This document shows, in pieces, positions 47,214 to 54,444 of a stretch of 64,000 nt of DNA (position 1 is its first letter; each line of letters begins with the position of its first letter). The DNA is from JACRAV01 sp964571235 (GTDB lineage: Bacteria > Zixibacteria > MSB-5A5 > GN15 > FEB-12), in assembly GCA_964571235.1 (NCBI GenBank), contig CAZNAI010000007.1, forward strand, positions 248,001 to 312,000. Direction: 5' to 3'. A program made the translations under genes and the position numbers. The notes under the pieces are model-generated. The model searched no databases, was not told the DNA's origin, and saw nothing but the letters and a program-made list of their open reading frames with translations.

Positions 47214-47667
47214 TTCGGGACCGATGATGTGCCCACCCGCACGACCTATAACTACTTGTGTCGTAGTAGCTTAGGCGCCCGATGATCGTGGACTCGTTTG
47301 CTCGAAGATCGGATTTAATAGGATCATCCCTTTCAAACCGCACGGCGCATTTCCTGCGCCGTCACACAGTAGGGAACTTACCAACCAGTTTACCTGTATA
47401 AGCGAGTGGAGGAGTGGTGTACGAGCGGTGTCTATCGGCACAAGTCTCATCGCGACAACCTAACCAAGATTTATATTGACAGCGCCGCCTCGAAAGTGTA
47501 AGTTAGTAGCGGACATAGGTTCTCCCCACCCCTCACTTTTCTGATTGCGTTGGTCACGCCTGACAGGAAGCAATTGTCGTATTGCGAATAGAAAACGGTT
47601 GGCTGGAATCACGGAATGATTTCAGATCGACCAAAGTTCAAACAGTATAGCCCCATGGGGGTGAACC
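47214..47667. other. Gene-poor intergenic region upstream of the T9SS cargo gene
   Basis: These 454 bases contain no convincing reading frame. A hairpin with an 8-bp stem (ACGGCGCA and TGCGCCGT, 47342-47362) has no T-run. TTGACA at 47476-47481 is followed after 17 bases only by the weak TAAGTT, so the cargo-gene promoter is uncertain. If it starts there, the transcript has a leader of about 160 bases. I recognise no known riboswitch or tRNA. Confidence 0.5.
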
Positions 47668-48492
47668 TTGTTGAAACGTTTTACCATCATCTCAGTCATC
47701 GCCATCATGTTGATGGTCCCGGCGCTTGTGTTCGGTGCGGCCAAGATCGCTCCGTCCAAAGCGGTGGTATCTGAAAACACGGTGACGATACCGCTTGAGA
47801 TCACCAACCAGGATGGTCTGACAGCGGTCGACATGGCGCTCAAGTATTCCGAGGGAGTGACGCTCAAAGAAGTCAACTTCGCGAATACCCGGGTGGACTA
47901 CTTCGATATGAAGTTGTTCCACAACGATGCCGCCAATAAGACCGTCATCATCGGATTGGTCAACCAGATCTCGTCCGAGCGCAAGTCCGAACTTGCCGCC
48001 GGCACCGGTCCGGTCGCCAATTTGGTGTTTACCGTCAACGATCCCTCGGTGTCAAGCGTCACGCTCACTGCGACCACGACGCAGAATCCGAGCCACGCCA
48101 ACACATTCGTTTACCGCGGCACTGCCGGCGGGACTGTTCAGTTGACCAAGGAAGAAGCCCGCTTCGACCAGGTCAGTGTTGCGCTGGCCGCCGGTTCGTC
48201 GGATAATCTGCCGACTGAATACGCGCTTGAGCAAAACTATCCGAACCCGTTTAACCCGACCACCACGATCAGCTTCGCTCTGCCGAAAGCCGGCAAAGTC
48301 GATGTCGCTGTGTACAACGTCCTTGGCCAGGAGGTCAACTCGTTGGTAACCGGCGAACTCCCTGCGGGGAATCACTCGGTCGTGTGGGACGGACGCAACA
48401 GCAGTGGCAACACCGTTTCCAGCGGCATCTATTTTTATCGCATAGTCGCCGGAGATTACAGCCAGTCCAAGAAAATGCTGATGCTGAAGTAA
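47668..48492 (+). CDS. Secreted protein with cohesin-like domain and T9SS type A sorting signal
   Basis: A 274-residue secreted protein. The start is a TTG at 47668 or 47671, downstream of GGGGGTGA; no ATG or GTG is in frame. A signal peptide (IISVIAIMLMVPALVFGA) is followed by a beta-sandwich of cohesin-like type (VSENTVTIPLEITNQDGLTA, VDMALKYSEGVTLKEV). The last 85 residues form a T9SS type A sorting domain: LEQNYPNPFNPTTTISF, then VYNVLGQEV, and a C terminus rich in SGIYFYRI and Lys. The SprA translocon encoded about 8.5 kb upstream would export it. The mature protein is short, perhaps a structural surface component. Confidence 0.88.
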   Translation: MLKRFTIISVIAIMLMVPALVFGAAKIAPSKAVVSENTVTIPLEITNQDGLTAVDMALKYSEGVTLKEVNFANTRVDYFDMKLFHNDAANKTVIIGLVNQISSERKSELAAGTGPVANLVFTVNDPSVSSVTLTATTTQNPSHANTFVYRGTAGGTVQLTKEEARFDQVSVALAAGSSDNLPTEYALEQNYPNPFNPTTTISFALPKAGKVDVAVYNVLGQEVNSLVTGELPAGNHSVVWDGRNSSGNTVSSGIYFYRIVAGDYSQSKKMLMLK

Positions 48493-48537
48493 GAAAGCGA
48501 AGTACCTGGATTTATCGCACGTTCAATAAAAGCACGA

Positions 48538-48570
48538 GAGCCGCGGGATCGTCACCCGCGGCTCTTTTGT
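48538..48570 (+). terminator. Rho-independent terminator after the T9SS cargo gene
   Basis: A perfect 10-bp stem (GAGCCGCGGG and CCCGCGGCTC) with a seven-base loop is followed by TTTTGTTTG, 45 bases after the stop codon. Confidence 0.9.
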
Positions 48571-48655
48571 TTGTGGGGAGAGGGTCGAGGTGACTCTTCG
48601 AAACCAAAAAAACCATCAAATCGGACATAGCTTTCCAAATCAACTTTTAATATCC

Positions 48656-48731
48656 GACTCAGCCTTCACCCTCCAACTCGACCTTCACCATCTAACTCAG
48701 CCTTCACCCTCCAAGTCGGACTTCACCCTGA
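48656..48731. repeat. Four tandem copies of a 19-base repeat
   Basis: Four contiguous 19-base units (48656-48674, 48675-48693, 48694-48712, 48713-48731) share the pattern RACTCRNCCTTCACCNTCY with a few changes each. The array runs directly into a palindromic dispersed repeat (CCCTGAGCCTGTCGAAGGG). It is too short and has no spacers, so it is not a CRISPR array; slippage of the dispersed repeat edge is a likely origin. Confidence 0.8.
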
Positions 48732-48962
48732 GCCTGTCGAAGGGTCCATTCGAATGGCGTCAGGTGCCCACAACTAACGCGTATAAGTTGTAGTTCGGGT
48801 TGGCGCATTCCGCTAACGGAATCGCGACTTCCCGACTTCTGTCCTGGCCTTGGTAACCCAACCTTTAGCTCTTCGTAGGTCAATCCCGTCTTCGGGGTTG
48901 ACTCTTATATTGCTTTTGGGGAATGGCACGTCACCCGCGAAGACGCGAGTGACCCACGTGGG
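48726..48962. repeat. Intergenic palindromic repeat cluster
   Basis: Successive inverted repeats fill the gap between two converging genes. They are CCCTGAGCCTGTCGAAGGG, GCGCATTCCG...CGGAATCGCG, a partial copy of the AACCCAACCT unit, GTCAATCCCG...CGGGGTTGAC (48879-48902), and CACGTCACCCGCG...CGCGAGTGACCCACGTG. The GGGCACCTGACGC segment is shared, in reverse, with the cluster at 5.87 kb. No gene is visible here. Confidence 0.72.
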
Positions 48963-48964
48963 CG

Positions 48965-50038
48965 CTACTTAATTATCACCGGCGCTAAATCGGCATCCGT
49001 GGCCGGCTGGACTTCCACTGTCACCGGATTGCTCTCAGACTTGAGTTCCACTCGCACAAGTGGCCTATCACGCCAGGTTGTGTATCGCGCCGTAATCATC
49101 GCCGCCTTTTTGATATTCTCGTCAGTTGCCGGACCAATCAGCAGTGTCGCCGGCGAGCTGACATCCACCGCCTCAAGCAAATGATGATGAGGCAGACGAT
49201 ACGCCAGTATCCGGCTATTGTCTTCTTCGTTGCGCCCGACAATCACTTTAGTCTGTTTATCCAAGCGGAAATGCCGCCCGGCCCGCAATAAGTTCAAATC
49301 ATCGAATGTCACGCGGTCGGTGTTGGCGATCAGATCCCGAAGGCGATTGGAATACCCTTCGTCGGTAAGCAAACACCCCGACGCCGGATTCGGGTACTGC
49401 TCAAGTCCGAACTCTTTGGCCAGCTCAATCTGACGGTGCCGTCCGCGCCCGCTGATTCCCTCGAGCATTTCCCGGTCGACCATTCCGCTTAACTCCGCGT
49501 CGGTCGGCGGCAGGCGCTTGGCTGAAAGTGGTCGCAGAACTTTACCCGTTAAGCCGGTCTCTTTAAGCACGAGGAAGAGCTTGTCCTTGACCTGTGAGAA
49601 TGGTCGTTGTCCAAGCACTTCACCGGTGATGATGAAATCAGCGTTGACCATCTCCATGAAGTTCTTTGCCTCGGATAACATCAAAATCCGGCAATCGACA
49701 CAGACATTCATATTCGCGCCGTAGCCGAATTTCGGATTCTCGACGATATCGACAAACTTTTGTCCCAAATGCATCAACTTGACATTGAATCCGAATTTCT
49801 GCGAAACGGGGTAAGGGTTAGACCCGCACGACGACCGGTCGCCCAGATCACACCCGAAGTGGGTCATAAATGTCAGCGCGGTGACCTCGATATTCTGCCT
49901 AAGCATTAGGAGGACAGCCAACGCCGAATCGAGCCCGCCTGAGAACAAGGCAATACAATGCCCGCGCTTGGCGCCGTCGCGGTTGTAAAACTGCTTGGGC
50001 GCGATGTCCATCGGTGGCTGGTCTGGTTCGTGCGACAT
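48965..50038 (-). CDS. ThiI-like PP-loop tRNA-thiolation enzyme
   Basis: A 357-residue ATP pyrophosphatase. The PP-loop is SGGLDSALA near residue 35, which adenylates the base to be modified. A CxxC pair (NVCVDCRILM) and the ITGEVLGQRPFSQV segment match the ThiI/MnmA-like group. The C-terminal part (VIVGRNEEDNSRI onward) resembles the NFACT-R-type RNA-binding domain found with this group. It lacks the THUMP and rhodanese domains of E. coli ThiI. The likely role is sulfur insertion into tRNA, with position unresolved. It diverges from the Mla operon. Confidence 0.82.
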   Translation of the reverse strand: MSHEPDQPPMDIAPKQFYNRDGAKRGHCIALFSGGLDSALAVLLMLRQNIEVTALTFMTHFGCDLGDRSSCGSNPYPVSQKFGFNVKLMHLGQKFVDIVENPKFGYGANMNVCVDCRILMLSEAKNFMEMVNADFIITGEVLGQRPFSQVKDKLFLVLKETGLTGKVLRPLSAKRLPPTDAELSGMVDREMLEGISGRGRHRQIELAKEFGLEQYPNPASGCLLTDEGYSNRLRDLIANTDRVTFDDLNLLRAGRHFRLDKQTKVIVGRNEEDNSRILAYRLPHHHLLEAVDVSSPATLLIGPATDENIKKAAMITARYTTWRDRPLVRVELKSESNPVTVEVQPATDADLAPVIIK

Positions 50039-50072
50039 ATAGTAGACTCGTTGTAACCATATAATATACGTC

Positions 50073-50100
50073 TTGACGCCAAGCTCTGAAAGCGTATTTT
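50073..50100 (+). promoter_or_regulatory. Promoter of the Mla-type operon
   Basis: TTGACG (50073-50078), a 16-base spacer and TATTTT (50095-50100) lie 57 bases before the permease ATG, in the gap between the divergent ThiI-like gene and the lipid-transport operon. Confidence 0.5.
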
Positions 50101-50156
50101 GACCGGTTACGCTATGCTAACGCCTTGTCACAGGACGATCTAAGCAAAATACCACT

Positions 50157-50939
50157 ATGTTTGCCGCGATAAACAACGGTCTCAAACGGTTCGCCTACGA
50201 ATTCCAGGGGATGTTCTTCTTCTCAGGAAGAATGATCGCCGGTTTGTGGGGGCGTCCGTTCTACATGGCCGAAACCGCCGAACAGATGTACCTGATCGGG
50301 ATCGGCTCCCTCTATCTGGTCGTTCTTACCGGACTGTCGGCTGGCCAGGGGTTCGCGCTCGCCTTCTCCAACGAGCTGGCCGACTTTGGCGCGAAAGATT
50401 ATTTAGGGCGCATTATGTCAATTGCGATCACCCGTGAGCTTGGCCCAACCCTGACCGGCCTGATGGTCGCCGCCCGCGTAGCGGCAGGTATTACCGCCGA
50501 AATCGGCGCGATGAAAGCCAGCAATCAACTGGATGCCATGGTCGCCTTCGGCATCGACCCGATCAAGAAAATCGCAGTACCCCGACTCATCTCACTCATG
50601 ATCATGGTCCCGGCGCTGACAATCGTGTGCGACGTCATCGCGATCCTCGGCGGATGGATTATCGCGCAGTTTATCGCGCATGTGTCAAGCACCGTCTACT
50701 GGACCGCCGTGCGCGACCGATTGATTTTCGGCAACATCTTCATGGGTATCCTAAAGCCGGTCATATTCTCTTTTGTAATCGCCTTTATTGCCTGCTACAA
50801 AGGATTCACTTCCGAGGGGGGCACCAAGGGTGTAGGCAAATCGACGACCAATTCGGTGGTGCTGGCCTCGATTTCAATTCTCGTTGTGAATTTCTTTTTG
50901 ACCAAAGTCGTCTATTCGCTCATTAAGGGGTACCTATGA
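50157..50939 (+). CDS. mlaE: MlaE-family ABC transporter permease
   Basis: A 260-residue inner-membrane permease of the MlaE family, part of the system that moves phospholipids between inner and outer membranes. Five or six hydrophobic segments and the family stretch RELGPTLTGLMVAARVAAGI followed by EIGAMKASNQLDAMVAFGID are present. The ATG has no strong ribosome site nearby. The stop overlaps the ATPase start (ATGA), and the order permease-ATPase-MCE protein is the standard Mla core. MlaB and MlaC partners are not adjacent. Confidence 0.94.
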   Translation: MFAAINNGLKRFAYEFQGMFFFSGRMIAGLWGRPFYMAETAEQMYLIGIGSLYLVVLTGLSAGQGFALAFSNELADFGAKDYLGRIMSIAITRELGPTLTGLMVAARVAAGITAEIGAMKASNQLDAMVAFGIDPIKKIAVPRLISLMIMVPALTIVCDVIAILGGWIIAQFIAHVSSTVYWTAVRDRLIFGNIFMGILKPVIFSFVIAFIACYKGFTSEGGTKGVGKSTTNSVVLASISILVVNFFLTKVVYSLIKGYL

Positions 50940-51715
50940 TCGAATTACGCAATGTCGATTTCTCCTACGGCGAGCGGCCGATTCTGAAAAACGTCTCGTT
51001 TCGCATCGACGAAAAGGAATCGGTCGTCATCATGGGGCCTTCAGGCTCCGGCAAATCGACGATTCTCCGCTTAATTCTCGGTCTTGAAGATCCCCAGCGC
51101 GGTGATGTCCTTGTCGACGGCGAGATCATAAACGCGCTTCCCGAGCGGAAAAAACGCGAACTGCGCAAACGGATCGGCATGGTCTTCCAGGACGGCGCGC
51201 TTTTCGATTCCCTGACTGTCGGCGAAAATGTCGGCTACTACTTGCTTGAGCACACCAAGCTCCAGTGGGACGAAATCTCCGAGCGGGTGGAACAGATGCT
51301 TGGATTTGTCGGCCTCATCCCCGAGCAGGTCGTTGACAAGCTACCCGAACAATTGTCCGGCGGGATGCAACGCCGGGTCGCTATCGCCCGCGCACTATTG
51401 TCGACCGACCCCAGCGTCATGCTCTACGACGAACCAACCACCGGTCTTGACCCGCAGGCCACCGAGACTGTCCTGCAACTGATGAACAAATTGACTCAGG
51501 AAAAGCAGATATCGACCATCGCCGTCACCCACCAGATCGCCGATGCCATGACCCTCACCCGTCGGTTCATCGTCATCCACGGCGGCGAAGTGGCGTTCGA
51601 CGGCACTACCGACCAGCTTCGCGACTGTCCCGATCCGCGCGTCTGCGAGTTTTTGGAGCCATTCAAAGAATCAATGAGTCTTGTAATTTCGAAAAAATTC
51701 CTCGATACTCGATAA
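50936..51715 (+). CDS. mlaF: MlaF-family ABC transporter ATPase
   Basis: A 259-residue ABC ATPase powering the MlaE permease. Walker A is GPSGSGKST, the signature is LSGGMQRR, and Walker B is VMLYDEPTTGLD, with the switch His in VTHQ. The segment RIGMVFQDGALFDSLTVGEN before the signature is characteristic of MlaF rather than other ABC families. The ATG overlaps the permease stop by four bases, implying translational coupling. Confidence 0.94.
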   Translation: MIELRNVDFSYGERPILKNVSFRIDEKESVVIMGPSGSGKSTILRLILGLEDPQRGDVLVDGEIINALPERKKRELRKRIGMVFQDGALFDSLTVGENVGYYLLEHTKLQWDEISERVEQMLGFVGLIPEQVVDKLPEQLSGGMQRRVAIARALLSTDPSVMLYDEPTTGLDPQATETVLQLMNKLTQEKQISTIAVTHQIADAMTLTRRFIVIHGGEVAFDGTTDQLRDCPDPRVCEFLEPFKESMSLVISKKFLDTR

Positions 51716-51745
51716 GGAATATCGCCCAAACAGGCAAAGACACAT

Positions 51746-52681
51746 ATGAAACGATCAATACATGTCAAATGGGGGAATCTTCGCGTCGGCATCCTGCTGA
51801 TGCTTGCGTTAGCGGCGCTGGTCTGGGCGTCGTTCTCCGGTAGCGGCACGTCGATCTTCGAAAAGAAGGCACTCTTCACCTGCTACTTTCGAAACGTCAA
51901 CGGCCTGCTAAAAGGCTCGCCGGTTTGGATGTCCGGTGTCGAGGTCGGCAATGTCGCCGAAGTAAAATTCGTCAATATCGATTCGATCAAACAAGTGCAG
52001 GTTACTTGCCGCGTCAAAGAATCGGTCTGGCCGATGATGACCGAGGACGCCCAAGTTCAGCTCGGCACAATTGGTTTTCTGGGCGACCGGTACGTCGAGA
52101 TCGTTCCCGGTTCCAAGGACAAGCCGGTGATCAAACAGATGGATATTGTCCCGACCCGCAATGTCGGTGAGGCGACTGCCATGTTCAAAAAAGGGGAAGA
52201 AGCCGCCGACGAATTCCGCCGGCTTGGCGCGAATCTCGACACACTGCTCGCCCGCATGAATCAGGGAGAGGGAACGCTCGGGCGCATGGCGCGAGACACC
52301 TTGCTGTATGTCAACATGACCAAACTCACAGCCAACTTTGGCACGCTTGCGGCGCAAATTTCCAAGAATCAGGAGCGACTATTTACCTCGATGGAAAACG
52401 CCGCCAACGCCATGAAAGATATGAGTGCACAATTGGCAAAGCGCGACGGTTCCCTTGGGAAAGTGATCGACGACCCGGCACTGTACAACAATCTGAACGG
52501 CACGATGGCTCGGCTTGACTCGATCATGGCCAAGATTAACACCGGCACCGGCTCGGCCGGCCTTTTGGTCAACGACACACTGTTGTATACCCAAACGGCC
52601 AACTTGATGGAGCGCCTGAACAATTTGCTAACCGACATGCAGGCGAATCCGAGAAAGTATTTCAAATTTTCGGTGTTTTGA
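51746..52681 (+). CDS. mlaD: MlaD-type MCE lipid-transport protein
   Basis: A 311-residue membrane-anchored periplasmic protein with one N-terminal helix (LRVGILLMLALAALVWASF) and one MCE domain (CYFRNVNGLLKGSPVWMSGV, then VQLGTIGFLGDRYVEI, about residues 40-125). The second half is alpha-helical with repeated MNQGEGTLGRM-like and LAKRDGSLGKVIDDP segments. These are typical of longer MlaD proteins in which helices extend a lipid-conducting tube. It is the last gene of the Mla operon, followed by palindromic repeats that may end the transcript. Confidence 0.92.
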   Translation: MKRSIHVKWGNLRVGILLMLALAALVWASFSGSGTSIFEKKALFTCYFRNVNGLLKGSPVWMSGVEVGNVAEVKFVNIDSIKQVQVTCRVKESVWPMMTEDAQVQLGTIGFLGDRYVEIVPGSKDKPVIKQMDIVPTRNVGEATAMFKKGEEAADEFRRLGANLDTLLARMNQGEGTLGRMARDTLLYVNMTKLTANFGTLAAQISKNQERLFTSMENAANAMKDMSAQLAKRDGSLGKVIDDPALYNNLNGTMARLDSIMAKINTGTGSAGLLVNDTLLYTQTANLMERLNNLLTDMQANPRKYFKFSVF

Positions 52682-52684
52682 GTC

Positions 52685-52765
52685 TTCGTAGGTCGGGACC
52701 CTCGTGGTCCCGACAACGCTTATCCTAAGAAAACGCCCTTCGACTCCGCTCAGGGCGACGTTTCA
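52685..52765. repeat. Palindromic repeats downstream of mlaD
   Basis: A perfect 9-bp inverted repeat (GTCGGGACC and GGTCCCGAC, 52692-52714) is preceded by GTAGG as in the 6.9 kb cluster. A second unit, CGCCCTTCGACTCCGCTCAGGGCG, follows near 52734-52757 and is related to the palindrome at 48.73 kb. These lie between converging genes. Confidence 0.72.
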
Positions 52766-52787
52766 ATCACGGCAAGTGCTGTTGAGT

Positions 52788-53516
52788 CTACTTGGTGGCC
52801 AACGAGTCTATGAGAAATTGAGTTCGTGGTTCGCCCCATGATGTTAGCTCGTGCAGGCATTTTCTTGCGTTCTTCCGCACCTTGTTGCGCTTCATGTATT
52901 CCCTGATATCAAATATCAACCCAATTGTAAGCACACTCGCCGTAAGGTACCCAAGCTCCCGATTGTTTTTCTTGTCCGAGTCGATTAGGAAATAGGTCCC
53001 AGCCCAGGCCCCGGCCATCAAAGTAGCTTCCGCCGCCGCTTCCAGATTCAGTCTACCTACTTCATCACGCAGTCGTTGATAGTTAGCTAATTTCAGTGAG
53101 TACAAATCAACGACTTGGTTTATTGGTTCTAATAACTTTGAATCGGGCAATAACTCCCTATTCGACCTACGAAGCGCCAGTGTGTCGCCGGCTGGCGTTA
53201 CTACTCCACTCTTCCAGAGGGTGTCACTTGATACTGGCCAGAAAAGGGCATAGGAATAAGACTTTGTATGTATTCGAGGCTGTATTAGCGCGTAGCACGA
53301 GTCATTTGCAGAGTGAATTGGGCATCCAACCAAACGAACCGCGCTTAACTCGCGGTAGCTTGCCTGTGCTTGCTTCTGATTTGGAAAAGCAAAGTAGTAT
53401 GTACGATAGGGTATTGAGCGTGCAAATGATTCAATAAGAAATTCTTCTCGAGGCGCCCCGAGTAGCGTGGCCGAAGTCAACAAAGTGAGAAATGCCGGCA
53501 GATACCTAATGTTCAT
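52788..53516 (-). CDS. Hypothetical exported protein
   Basis: A 242-residue protein I do not recognise. It has a probable N-terminal signal peptide (LPAFLTLLTSATLLGA), a mixed alpha/beta middle, and two short hydrophobic stretches near residues 160-200 (AAEATLMAGAWAGTYFLI and YLTASVLTIGLIFDI). A basic tail follows (YMKRNKVRKNARK). It overlaps the end of the upstream membrane-protein gene by 11 bases, so the two are likely translated together. By eye this pair is less GC-rich than its neighbours. Confidence 0.68.
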   Translation of the reverse strand: MNIRYLPAFLTLLTSATLLGAPREEFLIESFARSIPYRTYYFAFPNQKQAQASYRELSAVRLVGCPIHSANDSCYALIQPRIHTKSYSYALFWPVSSDTLWKSGVVTPAGDTLALRRSNRELLPDSKLLEPINQVVDLYSLKLANYQRLRDEVGRLNLEAAAEATLMAGAWAGTYFLIDSDKKNNRELGYLTASVLTIGLIFDIREYMKRNKVRKNARKCLHELTSWGEPRTQFLIDSLATK

Positions 53517-54372
53517 CCTTGGCTTCCAGTAGCGCCTTTAACGGATTCATAATGTTGAGTACAATGAGGGTATCGGTGACCTCACTTTGGCTGTTTCGTC
53601 CAATTCTGGCTTTGACTGGACCCAGAATGTATCTCCCATCGGGGGTTGCCGTGACAAATAGCTGAGCATCATAGAGCTTGGGCGTGAACCAATTACCGTC
53701 GCTCTTAATGGTCGTCCAATTGCTTTCTTTCGAGTGGATAGTGTATGAATACTGGCCTTTTCCCCAGACGGATGAGTTGTCGATAACGAAACCGTGTGTC
53801 AGTAAGAAGTTCTCAACAACGAACAATAATCTCGCTTCCGATATATCAGTTTCGATAGCAACTCGTCGATTGGTTTCATGCATGTAGTAGGGAGGCGTTG
53901 TGGCGAGAACCGCAAAGCCAGCGACTGATAATATGCCCATCCTTAGGGCCCTCATTATCTGTGACGAGTCTAGAAGAAATGAGCTCTCAGTCGTGCGCCG
54001 ACTGAAAAGCCAATAACACACTGGCAGTACGACGAGGGCAAGCAAGTCTGATGGGTCTTTTGTAACGATTCCACCGGGCACTCCTGTTTTGTACGATAGA
54101 AGCGATAGCCACTCATCAATCGGAAGCATCTTGAGCAATACGAACGAAATGGCTGTTATTATGTGAAGCAGGACAACATAGGATCTTGTATTTCGCCAGC
54201 GACTGCCCAAGGCGGTTAACAAGAACACAAAGACTACTAGACCAGAAAAATCGCTTAACTTCCCGGTCAACCATCCGGGATAGCGTGACTTGAGAACAAA
54301 GTCGTTGAGTAAAAGGACGGCCAGCGAGACCAAAAAGAACGGCTGAAAAGCGAGGTTAAAACCCTTCTTCAT
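53506..54372 (-). CDS. Conserved hypothetical membrane protein
   Basis: A 288-residue protein starting at ATG 54372 (MKKGFN), chosen because the longer frame adds 18 non-hydrophobic residues. The N-terminal half has about five membrane helices with the distinctive FVLKSRYPGWLTGKLSDFSG motif between the first two. This recalls an uncharacterised membrane family seen in several phyla. The C-terminal half, after the last helix (MGILSVAGFAVLATTPPYYM), is a soluble beta-rich domain. Function is unknown. It forms a two-gene unit with the downstream exported protein. Confidence 0.68.
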   Translation of the reverse strand: MKKGFNLAFQPFFLVSLAVLLLNDFVLKSRYPGWLTGKLSDFSGLVVFVFLLTALGSRWRNTRSYVVLLHIITAISFVLLKMLPIDEWLSLLSYKTGVPGGIVTKDPSDLLALVVLPVCYWLFSRRTTESSFLLDSSQIMRALRMGILSVAGFAVLATTPPYYMHETNRRVAIETDISEARLLFVVENFLLTHGFVIDNSSVWGKGQYSYTIHSKESNWTTIKSDGNWFTPKLYDAQLFVTATPDGRYILGPVKARIGRNSQSEVTDTLIVLNIMNPLKALLEAKDEH

Positions 54373-54444
54373 ACGGCCATGAGACCTTTCCGATTGAAGT
54401 ATAGGGATCGTAGCGTAGATTGGCAAGTCTCTATTGTGCCCCCC

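Noticed and set aside
47214..47667. Possible tRNA-Sec gene for the selA/selB pathway
   Set aside because: A TTTCAAA stretch near 47.33 kb recalls a UCA anticodon loop, but the flanks do not pair and no acceptor or T arm is present.
48656..48731. Possible CRISPR array
   Set aside because: The 19-base units are contiguous with no spacers, and no cas gene is nearby.
51349..51360. GAACAATTGTCC as a second LexA box
   Set aside because: One half-site is mismatched and it lies inside the mlaF coding sequence, far from any promoter.
53096..53437. 113-codon plus-strand frame opposite the hypothetical exported protein
   Set aside because: The minus-strand gene has a signal peptide and an 11-base overlap with its neighbour; the plus frame has no start signal.
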